Source: Candidatus Limnocylindrales bacterium
GTDB lineage: Bacteria; Desulfobacterota; Binatia; UBA1149; CAITLU01
Assembly: GCA_035571835.1 (NCBI GenBank)
Contig: DATNBU010000029.1
Location: 310,001 to 374,000, forward strand
Length of the DNA stretch: 64,000 nt
Direction of reading: 5' to 3'
The number at the start of each line of letters is the position of its first letter. The first letter of the stretch is position 1. Position numbers and translations under genes: made by a program. Below are positions 50,514-59,572 of this stretch, one piece after another. The notes beneath the pieces are model-generated. The model did not search any database. It saw only the letters and a program-made list of their open reading frames with translations, and had not been told where the DNA came from.

Positions 50514-50981
50514 TCATGCCGGCGGCGGTGCAAGCTGCAGCGCGGCCTCTTCGGCGCGGCTTCTTTCCTGCTCGGCAAGTGCGAGGGCCCGGGATGCGGA
50601 TTCCTCGGCCCGCTTGGTGCGATCCTGCTCGACAGCGAGGTCGGCGCCGCGCTGCTCGAGCTCGGCCTGTGCCTCTTCCAGAGCCGCACGTGTCTTTTCC
50701 AGATCGGTTCGCAGCCCTTTGACGACTTTTGCGTTGCGACGCACGAGGAACCGCAGGCGCACGTGCTCGACGAACGTACCGGTGCCGGCAACGAACGCCC
50801 CGGCAAGAAGGAATGCCAGCAGCAAGAGCGCGAGCGGCACTTCGATCTCGGCGGGCTCGCCGGTCCGCAGCAATGGAACACCCGGCAGATAGACGAAGTG
50901 CACCGGGGTCATGTTTGCACTGGCCAGCACGATGCCGGCGACGATCACAAGGATGTAGATGAGGTTTCGAAGAATTCTCAC
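50514..50981 (-). CDS. lapA: LapA-like (DUF1049) inner-membrane protein
   Basis: The 155-residue protein has two hydrophobic spans (about 5-27 and 48-70) with an intervening periplasmic loop, then a C-terminal cytoplasmic coiled coil rich in Glu/Ala/Arg. It starts at a GTG with GGAGG directly upstream. LapA with LapB regulates LpxC turnover in enterobacteria; no lapB is seen here, so the name is by family only. It is last in the hisC-to-HIT run. Confidence 0.75.
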   Translation of the reverse strand: MRILRNLIYILVIVAGIVLASANMTPVHFVYLPGVPLLRTGEPAEIEVPLALLLLAFLLAGAFVAGTGTFVEHVRLRFLVRRNAKVVKGLRTDLEKTRAALEEAQAELEQRGADLAVEQDRTKRAEESASRALALAEQERSRAEEAALQLAPPPA

Positions 50982-51020
50982 GTTTCCTCCGCGAAGAGCC
51001 GCTGCGGCGGCTCTCGCTTC

Positions 51021-51521
51021 TTACTGCTCTTCTTCCGCGAACAGCGGCAGCAGGCGGTCATACGTCGCGAGCAGGTGTTCCGGCATCACGCGGGTTTCGG
51101 AGAGCATGGGCATGAAGTTCGTATCTCCGACCCAGCGCGGAACCACGTGCCAGTGCAGGTGATCGGCAATGCCTGCGCCCGCCGCCCGCCCGAGGTTCAT
51201 GCCGATGTTGAAGCCCGCCGGCGAGAACGCTCGCGCGAGCACCCGCATCGAAAGCTGCAGCTCGCGTTGCAACTCGGCCGACAGACGCGGATCGAGCACC
51301 GAAAATTCGGCGGTATGTTTTCGCGGCGCGACGAGCAGATGCCCGTTCGAATACGGGTACAGGTTCATGATCACGGAAGTGTGCTCGGTCACGCGCAGCA
51401 CGAGGTTTGTTCGCCGCTCGTCGGCCGATTCGAGATTCGGTTTGTCGCAGAAGATGCAGCCGGAGGCTGTGTCGACGTTTTCGACGTAGGCAAGGCGCCA
51501 CGGAGCCCAGAGAACACGCAT
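51021..51521 (-). CDS. HIT-domain hydrolase
   Basis: The 166-residue protein has the HIT motif HLHWHVVPR, whose middle His is the nucleophile, plus the CIFCDKP zinc-knuckle pair at residues 22-25 as in Ap4A phosphorylase-like HIT proteins. These hydrolyse or transfer nucleotide groups from dinucleoside polyphosphates. It lies between ihfB and lapA. Confidence 0.87.
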   Translation of the reverse strand: MRVLWAPWRLAYVENVDTASGCIFCDKPNLESADERRTNLVLRVTEHTSVIMNLYPYSNGHLLVAPRKHTAEFSVLDPRLSAELQRELQLSMRVLARAFSPAGFNIGMNLGRAAGAGIADHLHWHVVPRWVGDTNFMPMLSETRVMPEHLLATYDRLLPLFAEEEQ

Positions 51522-51545
51522 CTGGAGGCCCCGCGCGGGAGACGG

Positions 51546-51908
<363 letters not shown>

Positions 51909-51948
51909 CGGACGACTGCCTCCCAGTGACGACGGCCCGGACGGCGAC

Positions 51949-53700
51949 TCAGCTTTCGTCGCCGCCACTGTCACGGCGACCCCGCCGTGCAAGCTTTTCT
52001 TGGATCATGTCGCCAAGGGTAACGCCACCGGTTCGGCCGGGCGTTTTTTCGGCATCGGCCATGTAGGCACGCATCTCTTCTTTCTCGGCCGACTGCAGCA
52101 TCGACCGGATCGACAGCGAGATGCGGCGCTCGCGAATGTCGACCTGCGTCACTTCGGCCTCGAGCTCCTGGCCGACCTGGAACAGATCGCGCGGATTGTC
52201 GACGCGGTCGCGGCCGAGCTGGGAGACGTGGACGAGGCCCTCGACCCCGTCCTCGATGGCCACGAACAGGCCGAAATCGGCAATGTTGGTGATCTTGCCG
52301 TGCACCCGCGATCCGACCGGATAGCGGTCGGCCATGCGGCGCCACGGATCTTCCTCGAGCTGTTTGACGCCCAGCGACAGGCGCTCGTTCGGAATGTCGA
52401 TGCCGAGGACCACGCAGTGGACCTCGTCACCTTTCTTCAGGAGCTCGGACGGATGATGGACCTTCTTGGTCCAGTGCAGGTCCGAGATGTGAACGAGGCC
52501 ATCGATGCCTTCCTTGACGTTCACGAAGACACCGAAGTCGGTCACGCTGGTGACCTTGCCGGTGACCTGGGTGCCGACCGGGTGCTCGATCGGCAGCATT
52601 TCCCACGGATTCGGCGTGACCTGCTTCAGCCCGAGCGAGATCCGGCGATTTTCCGGATCGAGCGACAGGACCATGACGTCGACCTCGTCGCCGACCGTGA
52701 CGATCTGCGACGGGTGCGTGACCCGGCGGGTCCACGACATCTCCGAAACGTGCACGAGGCCTTCGATGCCTTCCTCGATTTCGACGAACGCACCGTAGTC
52801 GGTCAGGCTGACCACCTTGCCGCGAACGCGGCTGCCCGGGAACAGGCGGTCGGCCACCGTCACCCACGGGTCGTCGTGAAGCTGCTTGAGACCGAGCGAG
52901 ATGCGATGCGAGTTGGCGTCGTACTTGAGCACGACGACTTTCACGGTGTCGCCGGGACGGACGACCTTCGACGGATGACTGACGCGCCCCCACGACATGT
53001 CCGTCACGTGAAGAAGCCCGTCGATGCCGCCGAGATCGACGAACGCGCCGTAGTCGGTCACGTTCTTGACGGTGCCTTCGAGGATGACGCCTTCTTCGAG
53101 AATCTTGAGCGTCTCGCCGCGCACGGCTTCCTGCTCTTTTTCGAGCAGCGCCTTGCGCGAGACGACGACGTTGCCGCGAGCGCGGTTGAACTTGAGGATC
53201 GTGAACTGTCCGACTTCGCCGATGTAGCGATCGAGGCTTCGCGTCGGACGCGTGTCGACGTGCGAGCCCGGAAGGAACGCGGCCACTCCGACGTCGACCT
53301 TGAGACCGCCCTTGACGCGGCCGACGATCGTACCGGTGATCGGGGTGCCTGCGTTGAATGCGTCTTCGATGACTTTCCAGACGATGTTCTGGCGTGCGCG
53401 CTGATACGAGAGGCGCAGCTCTCCGTTGTCCCCACCGGTCGACTCGACGAATACGTCGACGTCCTGGCCTTCCTCGACGAGCATGTTGCCGTCGCGGTCG
53501 CGGAACTCCCAGGCGGGAATGATTCCTTCGGACTTGTAGCCGATGTCGACGGTGACCACTTCCTGGTCGATGGAAACGATGCGGCCTTTGACGACCTCAC
53601 CCGACTGGACCGAGCGTAGGGACGCTTCGAACAGATCCGAGAAGCTCTCGGACGTACTTCCTGGCTGGCTCAGCTCATTGGCGGCCTTCTCCTGTTGCAT
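51949..53700 (-). CDS. rpsA: 30S ribosomal protein S1
   Basis: The 583-residue protein contains six S1 domains; the four C-terminal ones are the clearest, with repeated GxVxxxxxYGAFVxL/I and HVSxMSW motifs. It binds mRNA on the 30S subunit. The ATG giving MQQEK was chosen with GGAGG 12 bases upstream. The C-terminus ends in a basic tail. It sits between cmk and ihfB. Confidence 0.95.
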   Translation of the reverse strand: MQQEKAANELSQPGSTSESFSDLFEASLRSVQSGEVVKGRIVSIDQEVVTVDIGYKSEGIIPAWEFRDRDGNMLVEEGQDVDVFVESTGGDNGELRLSYQRARQNIVWKVIEDAFNAGTPITGTIVGRVKGGLKVDVGVAAFLPGSHVDTRPTRSLDRYIGEVGQFTILKFNRARGNVVVSRKALLEKEQEAVRGETLKILEEGVILEGTVKNVTDYGAFVDLGGIDGLLHVTDMSWGRVSHPSKVVRPGDTVKVVVLKYDANSHRISLGLKQLHDDPWVTVADRLFPGSRVRGKVVSLTDYGAFVEIEEGIEGLVHVSEMSWTRRVTHPSQIVTVGDEVDVMVLSLDPENRRISLGLKQVTPNPWEMLPIEHPVGTQVTGKVTSVTDFGVFVNVKEGIDGLVHISDLHWTKKVHHPSELLKKGDEVHCVVLGIDIPNERLSLGVKQLEEDPWRRMADRYPVGSRVHGKITNIADFGLFVAIEDGVEGLVHVSQLGRDRVDNPRDLFQVGQELEAEVTQVDIRERRISLSIRSMLQSAEKEEMRAYMADAEKTPGRTGGVTLGDMIQEKLARRGRRDSGGDES

Positions 53701-53746
53701 CAAAAAACGAATCCTCCGTGGTATGACGCCCGAACGGGCATCGGCG

Positions 53747-53775
53747 TTAGTAACGCGGCGCCGTTGCGAGTTCAA
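53747..53775 (-). promoter_or_regulatory. Possible internal promoter of rpsA
   Basis: On the minus strand TTGAAC (53775-53770), 17 bases, TACTAA (53752-53747) lie in the 105-base gap before rpsA. The -35 matches five of six positions but the -10 is poor, so this is tentative. Confidence 0.35.
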
Positions 53776-53805
53776 GGCAAACCGGGAAAGTCGGAGGATT
53801 CTCGC

Positions 53806-54498
53806 CTACTTCGGGTGCCGGCGTTTCTCGACCTCGAAGACGATGCGCGCGACGACTTCGCGAAACGGAACATTTGTCGTGTCCATCACGATTGCGTCTT
53901 TCGCACTGGCGAGAGGAGCCACTGCACGAGTGCGATCGCGGAGATCGCGCTCGGCCATTTCCTCGGCCACACGCGCGATCGTCTCCGGCGACGCAGCCTT
54001 GGCCGCAAGCTCGAGCGATCTGCGGCTTGCTCGTTCTTTGGGCTCGGCATCGAGGAAAATTTTGAGGTCTGCATCAGGAAAGATCACCGTGCCGATGTCG
54101 CGTCCCTCGGCGACAGTGCCCGGAGGCAGGACCGCTCCCCGCTGGATCGAAATGAGCGCTTTTCGAACCGACGGACACGCCGAGCTCCGGGACGCGGCCT
54201 GACTGACTTCGGGAGTGCGGATGCGGGCCGTCACATCGGTTCCGTCGAGCTCGAAGCGTCCGTCGTGGGTCTGCCGAATCGCGAGCGATCCCGCGAGGTC
54301 GCCGAGCGCGGCGTCATCGTCCGTCGCGATGCCCTTCTCCAGCGCCGCAAGCGCAATGCAGCGGTATAGGGCGCCCGAATCGAGGTACGCGAAGCCGAGC
54401 GCCGCGGCCACGGCGCGCGCCGTAGTCGATTTGCCCGCACCGGCCGGGCCGTCGATCGCCAGAATGAACGGGCGCTCGCTGGCGGCAGCAGCGGTCAT
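53806..54498 (-). CDS. cmk: Cytidylate kinase
   Basis: The 230-residue enzyme phosphorylates CMP/dCMP. It has the P-loop GPAGAGKSTTARAVAAALG near residue 17, the DSGALYRCIALAAL nucleoside-binding stretch and GRDIGTVIFPDADLKIFLDA. The ATG overlaps the aroA stop (ATGA). Confidence 0.94.
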   Translation of the reverse strand: MTAAAASERPFILAIDGPAGAGKSTTARAVAAALGFAYLDSGALYRCIALAALEKGIATDDDAALGDLAGSLAIRQTHDGRFELDGTDVTARIRTPEVSQAASRSSACPSVRKALISIQRGAVLPPGTVAEGRDIGTVIFPDADLKIFLDAEPKERASRRSLELAAKAASPETIARVAEEMAERDLRDRTRAVAPLASAKDAIVMDTTNVPFREVVARIVFEVEKRRHPK

Positions 54499-55787
54499 GC
54501 GCCGAGCCTCTCAAGCGTCGGAAAGAACTCGGGAAACGAAACGCCGACCGGCTCGGCGTCGTCGAGCGCGACTCCGCCGCCGGCAGCGGCCAGGGCTGCG
54601 ACCACGGCCGACATCGCGATGCGGTGATCGGCGTGCGTGGCTACGGACGCGCCGCCCGACGGCCGCCCGCCGCACACGACAAGACCGTCTTCTTTTTCTT
54701 CAACTTCAATACCGAAAGCCCTGAGCAACGCAGCAGAAGTTGCGATACGATCGCTTTCCTTGACCCGCAGCTCCGCAGCGCCGGAAATCACCGATTCGCC
54801 GTCGGCGAACGCGGCGGCAACCGCCAGCAGCGGCAGCTCGTCGATGGTCGCGGGGATCTCGTCGGCTCCGATCCGGAATGCACGCAGGCCGGACGCGCGG
54901 CAGCGGATGGTCCCGACGGGCTCTCCGCCCTCGTGCCGTTCGATCCGGCAGTCGACATCAGCGCCCATGCGACGCAGCACTTCGAGAAATCCGAGACGGG
55001 TCGGATTCAGGCAGACGCCCTCCACCGTAACATCCGAGCCGGCAACCAGAGCCGCCGCCACAAGCAGGAACGACGCTGAGGACGGGTCTCCCGGAATCGC
55101 GACATCGACGCAGCGGGGAAGCGCCGGACCAAGGATCGAAGTGCGCAAACCCTCCGAAAAAACTTCGACTCCCATCGCAGCCAGCAGCTTCTCCGAATGG
55201 TCCCGGGTGGGGGCTGGCTCATTTATCTCGGTGCGGCCGTCGGCCTGCAGGCCGGCGAGCAGAGCCGCGCTCTTGAGCTGTGCACTCGCGACCGGAAGCG
55301 TCACTGCGGCGCCCCTAAGCCTGGCGCCGGTGATCTCGAGCGGTGCGTGGCCGTCGGACGTCCGGATGCGCGCGCCGAGCAGCTCGAGCGGAGCGGCCAC
55401 CCGCTTCATCGGCCGGCGCGACAGCGAGTCGTCGCCGACCAGCGTCGCAACGAGGCCGTCCTGCCCCGCGAGGAGGCCGCTCAGCAGTCGCATCGTCGTG
55501 CCCGAATTTTCACAGTCGATCGTTCCCGGCCGACGCTCGAGCTTCATTGCGCGCCCGCGGATTCGGACCGTTGCCGGTCCGGCGCTTTCGATCGTCGCGC
55601 CGAGGCTCCTCATCGCGGCCATCGTCGATGCAACGTCGCGTCCGCTCGGCAGCCCGCGCACCACGGCTTCACCGTCGGCGGCCGCATTGAACATCACCGC
55701 GCGATGCGCAATCGACTTGTCGCCCGGCACGCTGACGCGACCGATCAGCGGACCGCGCGCCTTGTCGACGAAACGCGGGCTCGTCAT
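54495..55787 (-). CDS. aroA: 3-Phosphoshikimate 1-carboxyvinyltransferase (EPSP synthase)
   Basis: The 430-residue enzyme joins shikimate 3-phosphate and PEP in aromatic biosynthesis. Motifs: PGDKSIAHRAVMF near residue 21 (active-site Lys), NSGTTMRLLSGLLAG, and the D-E-L-P-L-L-A-V-A-A-A-F-A-D-G stretch late. It overlaps cmk downstream and tyrA upstream by four bases each. Confidence 0.94.
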   Translation of the reverse strand: MTSPRFVDKARGPLIGRVSVPGDKSIAHRAVMFNAAADGEAVVRGLPSGRDVASTMAAMRSLGATIESAGPATVRIRGRAMKLERRPGTIDCENSGTTMRLLSGLLAGQDGLVATLVGDDSLSRRPMKRVAAPLELLGARIRTSDGHAPLEITGARLRGAAVTLPVASAQLKSAALLAGLQADGRTEINEPAPTRDHSEKLLAAMGVEVFSEGLRTSILGPALPRCVDVAIPGDPSSASFLLVAAALVAGSDVTVEGVCLNPTRLGFLEVLRRMGADVDCRIERHEGGEPVGTIRCRASGLRAFRIGADEIPATIDELPLLAVAAAFADGESVISGAAELRVKESDRIATSAALLRAFGIEVEEKEDGLVVCGGRPSGGASVATHADHRIAMSAVVAALAAAGGGVALDDAEPVGVSFPEFFPTLERLGA

Positions 55788-56644
55788 CCGGCGATCTCCC
55801 GGCGCAGTTTCTGCGACGCCATGATGATCGTACGCATCGCGGCGTCGTCGCGATCGGCGACAGCATCGCGCAGATCGTCCCAGACCATGCTGAATTCATC
55901 CATCGCATCGACGATCGCTTCGCGGTTGAGCCGCGCGATGTCGATCCACATTGCCGCATCGCTCGACGACAACCTCGTCGTGTCGCGAAACCCGCCGGCA
56001 ATCAGCTTCACGACTTCGTCGCGCATCACGGCCGCATCGGCGGTCGCGGCGAGCGCAAATGCAATCATCTGCGGAAGATGGCTCGACGTTGCCAGCACGG
56101 CGTCGTGATCGGCCGCTTCCATCACGGAAACTTCGGCTTCGACCGACGTCCAGAGATGCTGCATCTCGGCGACGAGCTCGGCCGGAGTATCCGCCTCGGG
56201 CGTCAGCACCACGCGGCGTCCGCGAAACAGATCGGCGTCGGCAGCGGCCGCGCCGGTCTCGGCTTTTCCGGCGAGCGGATGCGCACCGATGAACCTGGAA
56301 ACCAGCCCGCGGCGGCGCGCCTCGGTCAGGATCGGCTGCTTGACGCTTCCGACGTCGGTGAAAACCGCAGTCTCGGGCGCGTGCTCGGCAAGCTCGTGCA
56401 GCTGTGACACCGCCGTGAAGACCGGCGTCGCGACGACCACCAGATCCGCTCCTTCCAGCGCCTTGAACGTGTCGGTGCGCGCCTCGTCGATCAGGCCTCG
56501 CTGTTCGGCAAGCTTGAGGTTCTCGATCGATCGCCCGCAGCCGACCACGTGCGAGAAGAGCCCGCGCTTCTTGCCGGCACCGCCGAGCGACGCACCGATC
56601 AGGCCGGTGCCGACGATCACGCATCGCTCGAAGCGCTCTCTCAT
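55784..56644 (-). CDS. tyrA: Prephenate/arogenate dehydrogenase
   Basis: The 286-residue NAD(P)-dependent enzyme makes 4-hydroxyphenylpyruvate or tyrosine. The Rossmann start VIVGTGLIGASLGGA (about 9-23), GAHPLAGKAETGAAAA and the substrate region SHLPQMIAFALA are typical of TyrA without the ACT domain. The start is the ATG overlapping the hisC stop; upstream in-frame sequence is hisC antiphase. No pheA or aroB is beside it. Confidence 0.93.
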   Translation of the reverse strand: MRERFERCVIVGTGLIGASLGGAGKKRGLFSHVVGCGRSIENLKLAEQRGLIDEARTDTFKALEGADLVVVATPVFTAVSQLHELAEHAPETAVFTDVGSVKQPILTEARRRGLVSRFIGAHPLAGKAETGAAAADADLFRGRRVVLTPEADTPAELVAEMQHLWTSVEAEVSVMEAADHDAVLATSSHLPQMIAFALAATADAAVMRDEVVKLIAGGFRDTTRLSSSDAAMWIDIARLNREAIVDAMDEFSMVWDDLRDAVADRDDAAMRTIIMASQKLRREIAG

Positions 56645-57801
56645 CGCCTTGCGCCTTCGATGCCGCGGGCATCGGCCATACCGTCGTGAACCGCTTCGAG
56701 TTGTCCGCCGGCACCGTCGAGCACCGTCGCAAGCGCAGCAATCGCGCGCTCGTCTTCGGCCGGCGTGCCGAACGTGATGCGGATGTGATCCGCAAAACCG
56801 TACGCGTCCATGGGTCGTACGATCACGCCGAGACGCAGCAGCCGGTCGGTCACGTCCGCGCCGCGCCCGACCTTGACGAGCACGAAGTTCGCATGCGTCG
56901 GTACCGCTTCGAGCCCGAGACGCCCGAAGGCCGCAGCCCACCTCGCCTTGCTCTCGCGCACGAGACGCCTGGAGGCCTCGACGTGCTCGACGTCGTCGAG
57001 CGCCGCTGCGGCCGCGACCTGCGCGAGCAGATTGACGTTGAAGGGCTGGCGAAGCCTCGCCATGCCATCGATCATTTCGAACGAGCCGGCGCCGTACCCG
57101 ATGCGCAGCCCGGCGAGCCCGTGAATCTTCGAGAACGTGCGCGTGACCACCAGCCCCGGATGACGCTCGAGATACGTCATGCCGTCCGGGTAGAGCTCGT
57201 CGTCAACGAACTCGAAGTACGCTTCGTCGAGCACGACGGCCACGTGGTCCGGAACGCGGGCGAGAAAACGCTCCCATTCCTGGCGTCGCACGATGGTGCC
57301 GGTCGGATTGTTCGGATTGGCAACGAAGATGACTCGCGTGCGCGGCGAGATCCGCTCGGCCATGGCGTCCAGGTCGTGCTCGAAGCCCCTTGGTGGGACG
57401 CGAACGGCGGTGGCACCGACCGCGATGGTCACGAGCGGATAGACGAGGAACGCATCCGCGGAGAACAGCACTTCGTCACCGGGCCCGGCGAGCATCCGGC
57501 AGACGAGCTCGAGGATCTCGTTCGATCCGTTGCCGAACACGAGCCGGCGGGGGTCCAGGCCAAGCTGGCCGCCCAGCTTCTCGGCGAGCACGACCGCACC
57601 GCCGTCCGGATAACGGTGGATGCCGGGAAGCGCCTGCGCGAGCGCCGCGAGCGCGAGCGGCGACGGGCCGAGCGGATTCTCGTTGGACGCGATCTTGATC
57701 GAACCGCTGATCCCCAGCTCGCGTTCGACCTCTTCGATCGGCCTCCCCGGCTTGTACGGCGTCAGCGAACGGATCCTGTCGGGAATCGGAGGTCCGGACA
57801 T
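56641..57801 (-). CDS. hisC: Histidinol-phosphate/aromatic aminotransferase
   Basis: The 386-residue PLP enzyme (class I/II) has the Schiff-base Lys225 in TRTFSKIHGLAGLRIGYG, Asp192 in VVLDEAYFEF and NPNNPTG. It is the first gene of the aro cluster and is followed by tyrA, so its main role may be transamination of phenylpyruvate/4-hydroxyphenylpyruvate rather than histidinol phosphate; the two are not separable by sequence. Upstream lie a palindrome and the 22-bp repeats. Confidence 0.9.
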   Translation of the reverse strand: MSGPPIPDRIRSLTPYKPGRPIEEVERELGISGSIKIASNENPLGPSPLALAALAQALPGIHRYPDGGAVVLAEKLGGQLGLDPRRLVFGNGSNEILELVCRMLAGPGDEVLFSADAFLVYPLVTIAVGATAVRVPPRGFEHDLDAMAERISPRTRVIFVANPNNPTGTIVRRQEWERFLARVPDHVAVVLDEAYFEFVDDELYPDGMTYLERHPGLVVTRTFSKIHGLAGLRIGYGAGSFEMIDGMARLRQPFNVNLLAQVAAAAALDDVEHVEASRRLVRESKARWAAAFGRLGLEAVPTHANFVLVKVGRGADVTDRLLRLGVIVRPMDAYGFADHIRITFGTPAEDERAIAALATVLDGAGGQLEAVHDGMADARGIEGARR

Positions 57802-57848
57802 CCCGCGGCAATACCGCGAATTTCCCTCTGACTCGAACGGGAGCTACC

Positions 57849-57864
57849 CACAGGTCGACCTGTG
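57849..57864. promoter_or_regulatory. Perfect 16-bp palindrome upstream of hisC
   Basis: CACAGGTCGACCTGTG is its own reverse complement, 47 bases before the hisC start codon and adjoining the repeat array. It is of operator size; the binding protein is unknown. Confidence 0.5.
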
Positions 57865-57865
57865 A

Positions 57866-58002
57866 CGTACGGAACAGCCGATAGAAACGTACGGAACAGC
57901 CGCTCGTGACGTACGGAACAGCCGCTCGTGACGTACGGAACGGCCGCTCGTGACGTGACGTACGGAACGGCCGACAGACACGTACGGAACAGCCGATGGA
58001 TA
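57866..58002. repeat. Array of six 22-bp direct repeats
   Basis: Copies begin at 57866, 57888, 57910, 57932, 57959 and 57981, with core CGTACGGAAC[AG]GCCG and a more variable 3' part. One 5-bp duplication (CGTGA, 57954-57958) shifts the spacing between copies four and five. Degenerate halves continue to about 58050. The unit starts with the palindromic CGTACG and is two helical turns long. It lies in the only gene-free stretch over 300 bases in the window (57802-58173), between hisC and the small Lys-rich gene; nothing else was recognised there apart from a short inverted repeat TGTTTC-TT-GAAACA near 58063-58076. Confidence 0.9.
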
Positions 58003-58173
58003 CGAACGCAGCGGCTGCCAGGAACATGCTGGGAACAGCCTGCGGTTGCGCTTGCAGCGTTGTTTCTTGAAACAGTGCGGACGATCGCACAAGAGATTGC
58101 ACGCGGGCACGGCAACGACTTACGCGCGTGACCGGCAAACGACCAGATTGCAGCAGAAGGAGGATCGAGCGTC

Positions 58174-58278
58174 ATGGCCAAAGGTGTCGAGAAGAAAGCG
58201 ACGAACAACAAGACCAAGCTGAGCATCAAGGAGAAGCAGGCCAAGAAGAAAGAGAAGCAGGCAGCCAAGGGCAAATAG
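58174..58278 (+). CDS. 34-residue lysine-rich protein
   Basis: The ATG follows AAGGAGGA with 8 bases spacing, the strongest ribosome site in the neighbourhood. The protein begins MAKGVEKK and has about 15 Lys in 34 residues plus several Glu, Gln and Ala, with one short amphipathic helix (LSIKEKQAKKKEK). Tiny basic proteins of this style occur beside unrelated genes in many soil bacteria; a nucleic-acid or ribosome-binding role is possible but unproven. The permease gene begins 91 bases downstream. Confidence 0.65.
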   Translation: MAKGVEKKATNNKTKLSIKEKQAKKKEKQAAKGK

Positions 58279-58369
58279 CCTCTCCGCAAGTTCCCTCCAG
58301 CGAGTGAATGCCCAGTTGCGCGCCGCGTGCTGCCGCGCAATCGCGCACTCTTGCGTTCCAGCGACTTGG

Positions 58370-59542
58370 ATGTCTACGACGGTTGCGGAAAACGCCGTGA
58401 CCGCACCACCTGCCAAGACGTCCGCGCAAAAACTCGCTGCGCTTCGCGAGGCTTTCGTCGAAGAGCCCGAGGCCACCGGCCAGCCCGCGGTCGACGAGCG
58501 TACTCGCTCCAACATGGAGGTCTTCTTCCTCGGCGGCCTCTTCGTGCTGGCGCTGCTGGCCGCACTCGATGCGGCCAGCGCGGTCGTATTGCCGACCGTG
58601 CTTGCGTTCATGCTCAAGCTGCTGCTGCAGCCGACGGTCCGCGTGCTCGAGCGGGTACGTATTCCGCGCCGCATCGGTGCGCTCTTCGTAATGTTCGCGG
58701 CAGCAGGCGTTCTTGGAGGACTGGTCACCGCGCTGTCGGTCCCGGCGGCTGCATGGACGGCACGCCTGCCGCAGGTCGTTCCGCGCGTCGAAGCCCAGAT
58801 GGTGGCGCTCACGCGGCCGATCGGCGCGCTGCAGAAATTCATCCAGCGCGCCGAGCAGGCCGGCGGTGCGGCCCCCAAAGCACAGCCCGTCGCCGTCGTG
58901 AACGATTCCAGCCTGGGCAGTACGCTGTTCGAAGGCACCAGGGTCGTGCTCGACGGCATCGTTACGACGATTGTGGTCCTTTATTTCCTGCTGGTCGCCG
59001 GAGACACGTTCCTCCGGCGTCTGGTCGAGCTGCTGCCGAAGTTCAGCGACAAGAAGCACGCGGTCGAGATCTCCCAGCAGATCGAAGCCGACATCTCGGC
59101 CTATCTGGTCACGATCACGGTCATGAATGCGGGCGTCGGAGTCGCTACGGCCGTGACGATGTGGGCGTGCGGACTGGGCGATCCCGTGCTGTGGGGAGCA
59201 GTGGCGTTCCTGCTCAACTACATTCCGATCGTCGGTCCGCTCGTGGCGACCGTCATGTTCTTCGTCGCCGGCCTCGTGATCTTCGACGATGCGTACTCGG
59301 CGTTCCTGCCGCCCGCCGTCTACTTCGTCATCCATCTGATCGAAGGCGAAACGCTGACGCCGATGCTGGTCGCGCGCCGCTTCACGCTGAACCCCGTGCT
59401 GGTGATCCTGTCGATCGTGTTCTGGTTCTGGATGTGGGGAGTTCCCGGCGTCGTGCTCGCGGTGCCGATGCTCGCGATCGCCAAGATCATCTGCGACGGC
59501 GTGCGCCCGCTGATGCCGCTCGGGCATTTCCTGGGCGGATAG
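58370..59542 (+). CDS. AI-2E family transporter (YdgG/PerM type permease)
   Basis: The 390-residue protein starts at an ATG (MSTTVAEN). After a soluble N-terminal region of about 48 residues it has the two-part PF01594 fold: about eight spans, including FLLNYIPIVGPLVATVMFFVAGL and VYFVIHLIEGETLTPMLVARRF, the family signature near the C-terminus. The first named member exports autoinducer-2, but most members have unknown substrates, so the name should not be taken as function. An in-frame start 66 bases upstream lacks a ribosome site. Confidence 0.85.
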   Translation: MSTTVAENAVTAPPAKTSAQKLAALREAFVEEPEATGQPAVDERTRSNMEVFFLGGLFVLALLAALDAASAVVLPTVLAFMLKLLLQPTVRVLERVRIPRRIGALFVMFAAAGVLGGLVTALSVPAAAWTARLPQVVPRVEAQMVALTRPIGALQKFIQRAEQAGGAAPKAQPVAVVNDSSLGSTLFEGTRVVLDGIVTTIVVLYFLLVAGDTFLRRLVELLPKFSDKKHAVEISQQIEADISAYLVTITVMNAGVGVATAVTMWACGLGDPVLWGAVAFLLNYIPIVGPLVATVMFFVAGLVIFDDAYSAFLPPAVYFVIHLIEGETLTPMLVARRFTLNPVLVILSIVFWFWMWGVPGVVLAVPMLAIAKIICDGVRPLMPLGHFLGG

Positions 59543-59572
59543 CGACCGATACTCCGGGCGCCACGGGACGTT

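Noticed and set aside
57866-58002. CRISPR array
   Set aside because: The copies are contiguous with no unique spacers and there are no cas genes.
57866-58002. Plasmid-type iteron origin of replication
   Set aside because: The 22-bp length fits, but there is no rep or dnaA gene or AT-rich unwinding region, and the context is chromosomal housekeeping genes.
57844-58110. Minus-strand ORF of 88 codons within the repeat array
   Set aside because: It is made of translated repeats, and the 22-bp unit keeps several frames open at once; no ribosome site or conserved pattern was seen.
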